Of a stretch of 45,820 nt of DNA, positions 1 through 8,982 are shown piece after piece (position 1 is the first letter of the stretch; every line of letters begins with the position of its first letter). Below the pieces are notes generated by a model, which did no database searches, had not been told where the DNA came from, and worked only from the letters and a program-made list of their open reading frames with translations. The position numbers and the translations under genes were made by a program. This DNA comes from Blastopirellula marina. GTDB taxonomy: Bacteria > Planctomycetota > Planctomycetia > Pirellulales > Thermoguttaceae. The stretch spans positions 1-45,820 of the forward strand of contig DYLS01000030.1 in NCBI GenBank assembly GCA_020721965.1. Reading direction: 5' to 3'.

Positions 1-210
1 AAATGACAGGAGGGCAAGCCGCTTTGCAGTGAGAAGAATCCCTGTGAACGACTACTGACAAGCCAAATCCCCGTATCTACGATGACAGTCGTCCCCCGCT
101 GCCGTGGGTGTCCGGCGGGCGTGACAAGAGCAAGAACCCCGTGAACAATCACCCTTGAACGAAAGGCGTACACCGAGTTCTGCCCACGATCCCCACAAAG
201 GAGGCTGGCC

Positions 211-1308
211 ATGGATCGCTCGAAACAAACGTCGGTAAGGGTTACGCGCCGCGCGTTGTTGAAAGTCGGAATCGGGACGACCGTCGGTGCGGCAGTTGCT
301 GCGACCGTCGGGTCGGCGTCAGAATCGGCCGAGCCATCCTTGGCGATGCCCGATTCACCGTGGTCGCAGATACGGGGCTTCAACTACCAGCCCAGCTACG
401 GGTCTTCGGGATTCGAACTGTGGCAGAAGTTCGACGCCCGGGTGATCGAAACCGAGCTGGCGCGAGGAAAGCGGTTCTTCCCCAAGATGAACGCCTTGCG
501 CTGGTGGCAGTCGTGGGATTCGTTTCTGCGCGACCCGGATCGGTACGCCCGCAACTTTGACACGACGCTGGATTTGGCGGAGGAAGTCGGCTGCCGGGTC
601 ATGCCTTGCCTGTTCAACCGCTGGCACGACGCCACTCTGGATTACGGCGGTATCTATGTCGACCACTTTTTGCCCGGGGCAAGCTGGGTCCAGAAGCCCA
701 AGATGTTCGACGCCTTCCTGGAGTCGCTCGTGGGCCGGCACAAAGACGACCCGCGCATCCTGGCCTGGGACTTGTGCAACGAACCGTACGCCTATGGGAT
801 GCCGCGCGAGAAGATGCTGCCGCAGATCGTCGAGGCGGAAACGGCCTGGCTTAAAGCGATGCACGACCGCTGCAAGGAACTTGGGGCCGTGGCGCCGATC
901 ACGGTCGGCATTCATCCCGGTGTGCCGCTGGAGCTGGTGGAACCGATCAGCGATGTGCTGAGCATTCATCCGTATTTCGTCCACAACCGCGTGAACGCCA
1001 GCAAGCCCGATTACGAAAAGGGCCTTGACCGGGACGTGGCCTTCGCCAGGAAAGTCGGCAAGCCGCTGGTGGCCACCGACTGCTGCTGGGGGTCGCTCGA
1101 CGATAAGGTACGGGTGGAGTCGGTCCGCTACACGCTCGGGGAGCTGAAGAAGCGCGGCATCGGCTGGTTGGTCGACCTCTTGCACCATAGCTTGATCGCC
1201 GACGCGCACCGGCCGGAGTTCGGCCCTTTGAGCACGCCCGGCAATATGGCCTTCATCGAAGCCGACGGTTCTCTGCGGCCAGGGCACGAAGTGTTCAACG
1301 AGTTCTGA
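211..1308 (+). CDS. Tat-exported GH5-like (cellulase-family) glycoside hydrolase
   Basis: A 365-residue secreted glycosidase-like protein, probably acting on plant-type polysaccharide outside the cytoplasm. The N-terminus has a twin-arginine signal (TRRALLK, residues 12-18) followed by an Ala/Gly-rich hydrophobic stretch. The rest fits a TIM-barrel of the cellulase/mannanase clan. WDLCNEPY (about residues 186-193) carries the expected acid/base Glu191 after Asn190, and SIHPYF (251-256) resembles the barrel strand with His/Tyr. At the expected nucleophile strand the sequence is PLVATDCCWG, with Asp290 where Glu is usual. The start is supported by AAAGGAGG six bases upstream of ATG. The gene stands alone, with a repeat-rich gap downstream. 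The substrate cannot be told from sequence; cellulose, mannan and xylan are all possible. Confidence 0.8.
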   Translation: MDRSKQTSVRVTRRALLKVGIGTTVGAAVAATVGSASESAEPSLAMPDSPWSQIRGFNYQPSYGSSGFELWQKFDARVIETELARGKRFFPKMNALRWWQSWDSFLRDPDRYARNFDTTLDLAEEVGCRVMPCLFNRWHDATLDYGGIYVDHFLPGASWVQKPKMFDAFLESLVGRHKDDPRILAWDLCNEPYAYGMPREKMLPQIVEAETAWLKAMHDRCKELGAVAPITVGIHPGVPLELVEPISDVLSIHPYFVHNRVNASKPDYEKGLDRDVAFARKVGKPLVATDCCWGSLDDKVRVESVRYTLGELKKRGIGWLVDLLHHSLIADAHRPEFGPLSTPGNMAFIEADGSLRPGHEVFNEF

Positions 1309-1334
1309 ACAGGAAGTGCATCGCAGAGCAATCG

Positions 1335-1817
1335 CAGAAATAGGAAATAGGGGACTAAGGAAATAGGGGACAGTCACCGATTTGTTCTTTCTCGGACGGC
1401 CGACGGTCAGCGGACGTAGCCGACGACCGACGATCGACTCGATCTTGCTCAAGAATGCGTCGCTTGCCAACGGACGACCCCGATGCGTGTTCCACCGCAG
1501 TAGTAGGGTGGGTGCTCCGCACCCACGCGAACCGGCATGAACGCGATGCCTCGTGCCGTGCGCTTTCTATGTCCACGATCGCCAATGCACGTGGGTGCAG
1601 AGCACCCACCCTACTGCTCTTCCTGGAGCAATCCGGGGTAGGTGGCGCGGTCGTCGTCCACAAAGAACACATCCTGGCGGTTGCTCCCGCGCTGCGTGAC
1701 GTGGTGTGAGCAGTTTGGCATGACGATTCGGGCGAGCCTTGGCATCGCCACATATTCCCGATTCGGGTCGTCCCTGGCAACCCGAAAATAGGTGACTGTC
1801 CCCTATTTCCTATTTCT
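1335..1817. repeat. Inverted-repeat-bounded repeat element (REP/MITE-like)
   Basis: This gap between two convergent genes is bounded by long inverted arms. The left arm (1335-1383) contains GGAAATAGGGGACAGTCACC. The right arm (1785-1817) is nearly its reverse complement (GGTGACTGTCCCCTATTTCC). The left arm carries a partial extra copy of AAATAGGGGAC. There is no transposase gene between the arms. Such GGGGACAG-type ends are, as I recall, common as dispersed repeats in planctomycete genomes and give rise to spurious ORFs, as they do here on the minus strand. A second palindromic pair is nested inside. Confidence 0.65.
1502..1615. repeat. Nested inverted repeat, GTAGGGTGGGTGC type
   Basis: Two 26-base arms (1502-1527 and 1590-1615) are near-perfect reverse complements separated by 62 bases. 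Each arm also folds on itself (GGGTGC..GCACCC). The unit sits inside the larger inverted-repeat element, as if one repeat had inserted into another. No coding potential is apparent. Confidence 0.7.
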
Positions 1818-1899
1818 TTTTCCCTTACTTCTATTTCCCTAGCGTATCCAAACCTTTTCAGCCAAAACTTCATCAAGGCCCCTTTTCGGGGTACGCCGT

Positions 1900-3444
1900 T
1901 CATGGAGGCGCAATTACGCCTACAGGACCTTCGCGACTGCCCCAGCGGACGTGCGGGCCATCCACCACAGTCGGTTTTCCCTGGCCGACGCGAGAACCGT
2001 CCACAAGAATGGGCCAACGGGACTCGGCCGATTCCGGGAAATCCTCTTTGAAGCGGCACCCGATCATCTCGCCCCCGCGAAGGATGGCCTGATAGTCCCC
2101 ATTGGGCACCCCAGAAAACCGATGCGTGAACACGCAGTCGATGAAGCGGAACCCCGCCCCCGCACACCAAATACTACGGCACTGGTTGGCCGTGAACGTG
2201 CACTCCTGGAAGGTCACGTTCCTCAGATTCCCATTTAGCTCGGCCAAGAAGTTTCCGTAGGGCTGCCGGCCATCCTTCCAAGGGCGATCCTCGAACGTGC
2301 AGCGAATCCATCGTGTGGCTAACGCCGGATCCTCAGAGCCAAATGCATGAACAATACTGCCGTGGAACGTACAGTCTTCGAATCGCAAACCTGGTTTGGC
2401 ACACCAGGCACTCCAGTTGCTTGGACCCCAAAATAGGCAGCGGACGAATCGGCTGTACCCGCCGTCACCGGAGTCAGCTACCATCCCGCAACCGAAATTG
2501 TTGACAAACTCGCAGTCCTCGAAGGAACCGTCGCGGCAAATGGAGTCCTCGGCTTCGATATCCAATCCCGCGCCGGGGGCAGATCCAAAGGGTTTGCCGT
2601 CGTTAAGGGCTTGGCCTGTGTGGTTGAACTTGCATCGCCGGGCTGTCAGTCCGCGTCCGCCGATCCACGATAGTCCCTGCCGCCCGTTATATTCAAGGAC
2701 GCAGTCTTCTAGTGTGTGGGGGGCGGCCGGTTCGTTTTCTTTCAATCCGTACCATCCGATCATGATTCCATCGAGTGCATGGTGATGGCTGTGGACACGC
2801 TCGATCCGGACCTCGGTATTGTTGTGCAAGAATATCCCGCAGGCGGGCAACTGTCGGCCGGTATCCCCAAACTGCCCGCCAATCACGAGTTTGCCGACGT
2901 TTCCATCAAGCTCCAGGTCTCGAATCGTCACATTTTGGCTGTAAGTGATGAGCAGCATGTGCCCCACTTGGGCAGCATATTTGCCGTCCACGAACGGCAT
3001 GGAAGAGGGAGTGTAAGGTTTGCCTGTATCCTTGTCGAAGGAACCAAATCGCAACCCTCCGGCGAGGCGTAACTTGGCATGGTTTCCTTCGATGAGCAGA
3101 AATTTCAGCCCCTTGACATGAAAGATTGGCTCCGCTCGATAGTAGGGATATTCCCCCGGGATGTGCTTCTGCCCACCGACCAGATACGTACCGGGCGGAA
3201 TGACGAGCGTTCCGCCACCCGCCTCCTGAATCCTCGTCGCCGCCTTTTGGAAAGCCTCCGTGTCGTTCGCCACGCCGTCACCGACCGCACCACAATCGGC
3301 CCGTAAGTCCACACGCGGATATTTCCCCGATCCTGGATCGTCCGATCGGGAGGCTCCCTCCGCACCGCTTACCGCGACCTGCAAGGAGCATAGATACGCC
3401 ATTGCCCACAGAAGCCCGATAACCATACTCGCGCAACGAGTCAT
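1900..3444 (-). CDS. Secreted right-handed beta-helix protein (pectate-lyase/GH28-like fold)
   Basis: A 514-residue exported protein likely to bind or cleave an acidic polysaccharide. The start at 3444 is chosen because AAAGGAG lies eight bases upstream and the protein then opens with a clean signal peptide (MTRCASMVIGLLWAMAYLCS). A longer in-frame start exists at 3507 but would bury this signal. The mature N-terminus has VDLRADCGAVGDGVANDTEAF, the hallmark opening of pectate_lyase_3/GH28-like beta-helices. It is followed by many short repeating rungs such as NVTIRDLELDGN, VRIERVHSHHHALDG and FEDCTFHGS. The catalytic type is not identifiable, so lyase, hydrolase or epimerase are all open. It is divergent from the altronate-dehydratase-family gene, with 137 bp between the chosen starts, which suggests shared control of uronate use. 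Confidence 0.8.
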   Translation of the reverse strand: MTRCASMVIGLLWAMAYLCSLQVAVSGAEGASRSDDPGSGKYPRVDLRADCGAVGDGVANDTEAFQKAATRIQEAGGGTLVIPPGTYLVGGQKHIPGEYPYYRAEPIFHVKGLKFLLIEGNHAKLRLAGGLRFGSFDKDTGKPYTPSSMPFVDGKYAAQVGHMLLITYSQNVTIRDLELDGNVGKLVIGGQFGDTGRQLPACGIFLHNNTEVRIERVHSHHHALDGIMIGWYGLKENEPAAPHTLEDCVLEYNGRQGLSWIGGRGLTARRCKFNHTGQALNDGKPFGSAPGAGLDIEAEDSICRDGSFEDCEFVNNFGCGMVADSGDGGYSRFVRCLFWGPSNWSAWCAKPGLRFEDCTFHGSIVHAFGSEDPALATRWIRCTFEDRPWKDGRQPYGNFLAELNGNLRNVTFQECTFTANQCRSIWCAGAGFRFIDCVFTHRFSGVPNGDYQAILRGGEMIGCRFKEDFPESAESRWPILVDGSRVGQGKPTVVDGPHVRWGSREGPVGVIAPP

Positions 3445-3581
3445 ACACGAGTCTCCTTTGGTTCTTACGACCTCCTTGCGATTGCCGCAAGCTCGCGATT
3501 GTCGCAAAACCCGCCATGAGTATACTGAAGCGATGGCTAGGTGTGCAGAGGTTCCTTAAAACATTGGGATCAACACGCAGC

Positions 3582-4793
3582 ATGTCACAAATTTCTCAGG
3601 AATGGCAAGGATATCAACGCGCGGATGGCCGCAAGGGGATCCGCAATCTTGTGCTGGTTGTGTACCTGGTCGAGTGTGCCCATCACGTGGCCCGGGAAAT
3701 CTCCTATCCGTACCGCAAGATGGGCGTGCACCTGGCAGGATTTCCCGGGTGCTATCCCAATGCCTACGCGAGGCGAGTGCTGGGGCGGGTCTGTACGCAT
3801 CCCAATGTCGGAGCGGTCTTGCTGGTCTCGCTGGGCTGCGAGAGCTTTGACAGAGAGGGACTTGCGCAGGAGATCGCGGCCTCCAGCCGACCGGTCGAGC
3901 TTCTCGTGATTCAACAGGCGGGTGGCACGGAGAAAACGGTCCGCCAAGGTCGTGCCTGGATCAAAGAACAATTGGCAATCCTTGCACAGACCCCGCGTTG
4001 TCCCATGGGGATCGCCGACTTGACGATTGGCACCATTTGTGGCGGTTCGGATGCCACGAGCGGACTGACGGCGAATCCGGCGTGTGGTGTGGCCTTCGAT
4101 CTTCTCGTGGACGCGGGCGGCACAGCCATCTTCGAAGAGACCGGGGAATTGTTCGGCTGCGAGGACGACCTGATCCGGCGGGCGATCACACCGGAATTGG
4201 GGCAGGTCCTGGCTGGCTCCGTGGAAAAGGCTTTCCAGTATTACACAACGCTGGGACATGCCAGTTTCGCACCCGGTAATGCCGAGGGCGGACTTACGAC
4301 TATCGAAGAAAAGTCGTTGGGCGCCTATTTGAAGAGCGGCTCGCGACCGATTTCCGGCCTGCTGAAACCGGGTGACGTTCCACCTCGCCCGGGGCTATAT
4401 CTCCTGGATGTGGTTCCGGACGGCGAGGTCCGATTCGGTTTCCCCAACATTGCCGACAACGCGGAAATCGTGGAAATGATTGCGTGTGGATCGCACGCGA
4501 TCTTGTTCACGACGGGCTGGGGATCGGTGGTAGGTTCCGCCGTTGCGCCGGTCATTAAGGTCTGCGCCAATCCAGAGACCTATCGGCGTCTCAAGTCGGA
4601 TATGGACGTCAACGCCGGGGAGATTCTACTCGGCAAGGCTGACGTCTCGGCCGTAGGGAGGCGAATCTTCGAATCCATTATCGATGTGGCCGGCGGAAAA
4701 AGCACGATCTCCGAGCGGCTGGGCCATCAGGAGTTCATCCTGACCTACAAGGCATTCGAGCCGTTGGGGCCGGCTTGTTTACCTTTGACGTAG
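3582..4793 (+). CDS. UxaA/GarD-family dehydratase, large-domain only
   Basis: A 403-residue member of the altronate/galactarate dehydratase family, which removes water from sugar acids; the sulfolactate lyase large subunit SuyB is a close relative. Recognisable family motifs are GYQRADGRKGIRN at the N-terminus, GFPGCYPN, LGCESF, GGSDATSGLTANPACG, FEETGELFGCEDDL and a C-terminal GSAVAPVIKVCANPETYRR with MDVNAGEIL. The N-terminal SAF domain found in full-length UxaA is absent, so a separate small subunit is expected elsewhere; none is seen in this window. The start at 3582 is where homology begins. Upstream in-frame ATGs at 3516 and 3533 add residues with no family resemblance, and no start has a strong Shine-Dalgarno. 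It lies divergent to the beta-helix gene, consistent with uronic-acid catabolism, but the exact substrate is unknown. Confidence 0.8.
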   Translation: MSQISQEWQGYQRADGRKGIRNLVLVVYLVECAHHVAREISYPYRKMGVHLAGFPGCYPNAYARRVLGRVCTHPNVGAVLLVSLGCESFDREGLAQEIAASSRPVELLVIQQAGGTEKTVRQGRAWIKEQLAILAQTPRCPMGIADLTIGTICGGSDATSGLTANPACGVAFDLLVDAGGTAIFEETGELFGCEDDLIRRAITPELGQVLAGSVEKAFQYYTTLGHASFAPGNAEGGLTTIEEKSLGAYLKSGSRPISGLLKPGDVPPRPGLYLLDVVPDGEVRFGFPNIADNAEIVEMIACGSHAILFTTGWGSVVGSAVAPVIKVCANPETYRRLKSDMDVNAGEILLGKADVSAVGRRIFESIIDVAGGKSTISERLGHQEFILTYKAFEPLGPACLPLT

Positions 4794-4835
4794 TCTTTCA
4801 GAGGGGTTCTTGTCCCCGCAAAATGGCCCCCCCCC

Positions 4836-5110
4836 TGTCATTTCGAGCGAAGCGAGAAACCTTTCGAAGCGAGAAGGCTTCTCGGCGGGGGGTAAGATTT
4901 CTCCTCGCTGACGCTCGTCGAAATGACACGGTTCGGGTTTGCCGAAATGACACTGCTGGTGCTCGTCGAAATGACAGTCAATCCCACACTCCAGGAGCCT
5001 GTGCAACATCGGAACGACTCTCTGGAACCACCGAACAACTCGCCGGAATCCCTGGAACTCTCTGGAACCTCCGAACAACCTTCGTTGTTTCGCAAATCTT
5101 TCCCGTTCTA
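4836..5110 (+). repeat. Dispersed repeat, GTCATTTCGAGCGAAGCGAG type, copy 1
   Basis: The 440-bp gap between the dehydratase and the dehydrogenase gene is filled mainly by this element. It begins TGTCATTTCGAGCGAAGCGAG, carries three further copies of the core as CGAAATGACA in inverted orientation, and continues through CCGAACAACTC and CCGAACAACC to a TCTTTCCCGTTCTA end. The same order of blocks recurs near 26.6 kb. The small frames inside it look spurious. Nothing else is evident in the gap. Confidence 0.7.
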
Positions 5111-5236
5111 TCTCAGCCCAGAACGATTACCCTTTGACATGAATGCCGCGATTCTCGACCGCAACAACGGTCAGTTGGGGCGAAGCGATATGGAAGCGAG
5201 ATGCATCTGCCCCGACGTGACGGACTGTATTGTGAT

Positions 5237-6253
5237 TTACGCAGAACCGCCACGAATGTCTTCCCACCGAATGAGGCCCGCCGGGACCTCGCCCCGTTCG
5301 AATTGGGCGATGTTTTCCAGGGTTTGACGAGAGATGTGCTCCATGGCGTGATGCGTGAAAAAGGCCTGATGCCCTGTGATGATGACGTTGGGGAAGGTCA
5401 GCATTCGCATGAACGCATCGTCTTGGATGACCTGATTGGAGAGGTCCTCGAAAAACAGGTCGGCCTCCTCTTCATACACGTCCAGGGCCAGGGCGCCGAT
5501 TTTTCCGGACTTCAGTGCCCGGATTACCGGGCGGGTGTCGACCAGAGCGCCTCGACTGGTGTTCACCAGCATTACCCCCCGCTTCATGAGGGCCAGGGAC
5601 TCCTCATTGATGAGGTGACGCGTTGCGGGTACCAAGGGGCAGTGGAGCGTGATGATGTCGCTCCTGCGGAAGATCTCCTCCCTTGTCAGGTATTCGACCC
5701 CAGCGGCTACCAGCTCTGGCTCCTCCATGAGATCGAAGGCCACGACTTGACATTCGAAGGCGAGCAGGCGTTTTGCCACCAGGCGTCCGATCTTGCCGGT
5801 ACCGATGACCCCCGCCACCTTGCCCGCGATATCCATCCCGAGGAGGCCGTCCAGGGAGAAATTGCCCTCCCGGACGCGATTGTACGACTTGTGAAGTCTT
5901 CTGGCCGCCGCGAGGATCAGGCCCAGCGTATGCTCGGCCACGGCCTGCGGGGAATAGGCGGGGACTCTCGCCACGGTCATCTCTAGTTCGGAGGCAGTCT
6001 GTAGGTCGACGTTGTTGTAGCCTGCGCAGCGCAAGGCGATCAGGCGTGTTCCGCTACGCTGAAGCATGAGTAGCACGCGGGCATTGAGGTCATCGTTTAC
6101 GAAAACGCAAACCGCGGGATATCCCTTTGCTAGAGACGCAGTTTGGGAATTCAGGCGAGCTTCGAAAAACACCAATTCGTGGCCGAACGCGCTATTGGTT
6201 GCCCGAAAGAATTCCTGGTCGTAGGGTTTAGTGCTAAAAACCGCAACACGCAT
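5237..6253 (-). CDS. ldhA: D-lactate dehydrogenase (2-hydroxyacid dehydrogenase family)
   Basis: A 338-residue cytoplasmic NAD-dependent dehydrogenase interconverting a D-2-hydroxyacid, most likely lactate, and its 2-oxoacid. The N-terminal MRVAVFSTKPYDQEFF closely resembles LdhA/Ddh. The Rossmann motif is GVIGTGKIGRLVAKRLL (about 149-165). The substrate Arg lies in NTSRGALVDT, the catalytic Glu region in LDVYEEEADLFFED, and the catalytic His in ITGHQAFFTHHA. The Y/F-rich DLFFED and PNVIITGHQAFFT segments are typical of D-lactate dehydrogenases rather than glycerate or phosphoglycerate enzymes. The length is normal. The gene stands alone on the minus strand, divergent from the GT2 gene, which suggests a role in fermentation or redox balance. 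Confidence 0.88.
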   Translation of the reverse strand: MRVAVFSTKPYDQEFFRATNSAFGHELVFFEARLNSQTASLAKGYPAVCVFVNDDLNARVLLMLQRSGTRLIALRCAGYNNVDLQTASELEMTVARVPAYSPQAVAEHTLGLILAAARRLHKSYNRVREGNFSLDGLLGMDIAGKVAGVIGTGKIGRLVAKRLLAFECQVVAFDLMEEPELVAAGVEYLTREEIFRRSDIITLHCPLVPATRHLINEESLALMKRGVMLVNTSRGALVDTRPVIRALKSGKIGALALDVYEEEADLFFEDLSNQVIQDDAFMRMLTFPNVIITGHQAFFTHHAMEHISRQTLENIAQFERGEVPAGLIRWEDIRGGSA

Positions 6254-6481
6254 CGTGAATCTTCGCCTCAGCTATCGATCAAGGACAGCGTTTCATGCAA
6301 ATGTTTGGCCGTGCCTACAGGAGTATCGGCAGAATTTGCCTCGAACCGGCACGTTGAAACACCGGTTTTCCCAAATGTCCAATCGGGTTAAGTCACGGTT
6401 CGCGCGAAGGGGAGACCTACCAGTGCGATCACCGAAACACGAACGCTTTTCCCTCGCAACCGGCTTGATAATAATGATTGC

Positions 6482-7252
6482 ATGAGCAAGACCCTGGCGG
6501 CAATTCCGGTGTTTAATGAAGTACGTCACGTGGGCCGCGTTCTGCGCGAAGTGCTCCACTACGCGGAGCACATCCTGGTCGTGGATGACGGCTCGTGGGA
6601 CGGCACCGATGCAGTGCTTCGGTATTTTCCGCAGATACATACCGTCCGGCATCCCCGGAATTTGGGTTACGGGGCAGCACTTCGGACTGCTTTCCAATTC
6701 GCCAAGGAGCACGGATACGAAATCCTCGTGACTCTAGATTGCGACGGGCAGCATGAGCCGCGGAGAATTCCGGAGTTCGTGCGAGCATGCTCCCAAAACG
6801 TCGATATCGTCTCGGGTAGTCGCTACCTGAAACGCTTTCCCGAGGATGGCAGACCGCCTCCGGATCGCCATCGCATCAATCAGATTATAACCGCGGAGTT
6901 GAACGATCGGTTGGGTTTGCGATTGACGGATGCCTTTTGCGGCTTCAAGGCGTATCGGGTCGCTTCGCTGAGCCGTTTGGAACTGACCGAAAACGGCTAT
7001 GCCATGCCCTTGGAATTTTGGGTTCAAGTCGTGCGTTGGGGACTTCGGATTGTGGAGCTGCCGGTGCCGCTGATTTATCTAGACGAGAACCGTTCGTTCG
7101 GTGGCGCGTTGGACAATGCCGCGGTGCGATTGGGTGTTTATCGTGAGGTGCTCGATGCCAGTCTGCGAAGAGCGGGAATCGTGCGGCCCGTACCCCGTTT
7201 TTCGATCGCGCACATGGGTCTGGGCACCGGCTGTTTCAGCGAACCGTCATGA
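6482..7252 (+). CDS. Family 2 glycosyltransferase (dolichol-phosphate-mannose-synthase-like)
   Basis: A 256-residue GT-A enzyme that transfers a sugar from a nucleotide donor, probably to a polyprenyl phosphate or another acceptor at the inner membrane face. The opening AAIPVFNEVRHVGRVL is the GT2 donor-binding strand. VDDGSWDGT and LDCDGQHEP (DxD-like metal site) follow, and then GSRYL and DAFCGFKAYRV. There is no C-terminal membrane domain, so it is a soluble or peripheral protein. Its last four bases (ATGA) overlap the start of the next gene, indicating a translationally coupled pair. No cluster for glycan synthesis surrounds it, so its acceptor is unknown. Confidence 0.85.
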   Translation: MSKTLAAIPVFNEVRHVGRVLREVLHYAEHILVVDDGSWDGTDAVLRYFPQIHTVRHPRNLGYGAALRTAFQFAKEHGYEILVTLDCDGQHEPRRIPEFVRACSQNVDIVSGSRYLKRFPEDGRPPPDRHRINQIITAELNDRLGLRLTDAFCGFKAYRVASLSRLELTENGYAMPLEFWVQVVRWGLRIVELPVPLIYLDENRSFGGALDNAAVRLGVYREVLDASLRRAGIVRPVPRFSIAHMGLGTGCFSEPS

Positions 7253-8910
7253 AGCCAAAGGTCACTGTCGCTGAAATCCTGGCCTATCGTTCACTACGAG
7301 CACCACGGGAAGATCGCAGCATCCTCTTGGTGCCGTCGTTGCACTCGATAGCGGGGGCCGTCCGCCAGAATATTCTCTGCAAACTGGAGCCATCGTCCGC
7401 ACCTGGGTTATCATTCGATGGTGAATGGTTGGCGAAGGCACGTCGCGAATTCGTGCACGCCGCTCTAGCTTGGACGGGTTCTTACACGGATACGGGCTGG
7501 GCGGTTCCGTGCTGTGACAATGTGGCACGCGGTCGCGCCCCGTTACTGCTCGCCGGGCACCAGACCGAAATGTTTCACCCCGGCGTGTGGTTCAAGAACG
7601 CCGTGCTTTCAAGGGCTGCTCAGTCGGTAGGGGGGCTGGGCGTCAATATCCTGATCGACGCCGATTCCCCCAAGACAGCCGCCATCCGGGTACCGACTGT
7701 GGTTGACGGTCGTGTCACTGCGTTCGCGATTTCTCCTGATCGCACCGAAACTGGTTTGCCGTATGAGGAGCTGTTCGTTCGCGATTGGGACTGTTTTTCG
7801 TCCTTCGGAGAACGGACCTATCGGCGGATTTCGCACCTTGTGCCGACCACGATGGTGCGGGAATACTGGGACTTGGTTCAAAATCGCGCTGCCGAGATTC
7901 GCCAGTTGGCTTGGTCGGTGGCGCAGGCCCGGCACCTGACAGAACAGAAGTGGGGTTGGCGGACCCTGGAAATCCCGCAAAGCTCCGTCTGCGATCTCCC
8001 GAGTTTTGCCGAGTTCGCGGCGCTTATCTGGAACCAGGCCGAGGCCTTTGCGGACGTTCACAATCGAATGCTGGCTCTTTATCGGAGAATCCATAAGATT
8101 CGGACCGAGGCCAGACCGGTCCCGAACCTGAGACGGCACGGCGATTGGCAGGAAACGCCCTTCTGGATTTGGTCCGCCGATCAGCCGCGTCGTCGGCGGA
8201 TGTTGGTGCGGCGCATGGACCACTGCATCCAGATATCCGACGGTACGGCAACCTTGGCGTGTGTGAAGGCGGATGACTTCGTGGGAGCGGCGTCTGTGTG
8301 GGCGGACCTGCGTCGCCAAGGGATCAAGATTCGTGGTCGAGCGTTGATCACAACGATGTGGGCCAGGATGATCCTCGGGGATATGTTTATCCACGGTATC
8401 GGGGGGGCGAAATACGACCAGGTCACCGACGCTATCATCCAGGACTTCTTCGGGATCCGGCCGCCGACGTTCGCCGTTGCATCCGCTACGCTGCAACTGC
8501 CAGTTCAGGGAGATCGTGCGCCGGCTCGTAATGTGGACGACCCTGGCGAGCTGCGACAAAAACTCCGGCAGATACGCTACCACCCCGAGCGATTTCTGGA
8601 CCTAGCCGCGTTGCCGGAAAAGGATCGCGAACAAGCCACGACAATTATCGGCGAGAAGCTGCGGTGGGTGGCCACGCCAAATGCGCCCGAAAACGCGGCC
8701 GCGCGGTACCGTGCGATCGTGGGGGCCAATGAAGCTCTGGGCACACTGTTGAGGCGGGATCGGGACAAACTTCTTCAGGCAATTCACTTGGCGGAACGGC
8801 AGTCGCGAGACGCCACGATCTTGACCTCTCGCGAATTCGCGTTCTGCTTGTATCCCGAGGCGCACCTTCAAGATTTTTTCCAGTCGCAACTTGACCCGTC
8901 CCTGGCATGA
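7249..8910 (+). CDS. Conserved hypothetical protein, distant BshC-like features
   Basis: A 553-residue soluble protein I do not firmly recognise. Its most distinctive part is LLLAGHQTEMFHPGVWFKN (residues 100-118) followed by NILIDADSPK (133-142). This arrangement recalls the GQQ..GPLYT..K and ASEDHD segments of the bacillithiol synthase BshC, but similarity elsewhere is not obvious. A lysine/arginine-rich middle and a helical C-terminal third (RLAERQSRDATILTSREFAF-like) follow. It starts inside the stop codon of the GT2 gene, so the two products are probably made together. A thiol-ligase-like role is speculation. It could equally be a planctomycete-specific family acting with the GT2 enzyme. 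Confidence 0.6.
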   Translation: MKPKVTVAEILAYRSLRAPREDRSILLVPSLHSIAGAVRQNILCKLEPSSAPGLSFDGEWLAKARREFVHAALAWTGSYTDTGWAVPCCDNVARGRAPLLLAGHQTEMFHPGVWFKNAVLSRAAQSVGGLGVNILIDADSPKTAAIRVPTVVDGRVTAFAISPDRTETGLPYEELFVRDWDCFSSFGERTYRRISHLVPTTMVREYWDLVQNRAAEIRQLAWSVAQARHLTEQKWGWRTLEIPQSSVCDLPSFAEFAALIWNQAEAFADVHNRMLALYRRIHKIRTEARPVPNLRRHGDWQETPFWIWSADQPRRRRMLVRRMDHCIQISDGTATLACVKADDFVGAASVWADLRRQGIKIRGRALITTMWARMILGDMFIHGIGGAKYDQVTDAIIQDFFGIRPPTFAVASATLQLPVQGDRAPARNVDDPGELRQKLRQIRYHPERFLDLAALPEKDREQATTIIGEKLRWVATPNAPENAAARYRAIVGANEALGTLLRRDRDKLLQAIHLAERQSRDATILTSREFAFCLYPEAHLQDFFQSQLDPSLA

Positions 8911-8982
8911 TTGGAGTCGCCCAAGACAAGTCATCATCTTCGCGGCTGCGTGGGCAGACGGTTGGTACGCCCAACGATCGAG

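Noticed and set aside
355-1470. 371-codon minus-strand frame opposite the GH5-like gene
   Set aside because: It is the antisense shadow of a gene with a signal peptide, catalytic motifs and a strong ribosome site.
1355-2170. Long minus-strand frame overlapping the beta-helix gene
   Set aside because: It runs through the repeat arms and antisense to part of the real gene. Its peptide is low in fold-like pattern and contains repeat-derived strings such as NRGQSPIF.
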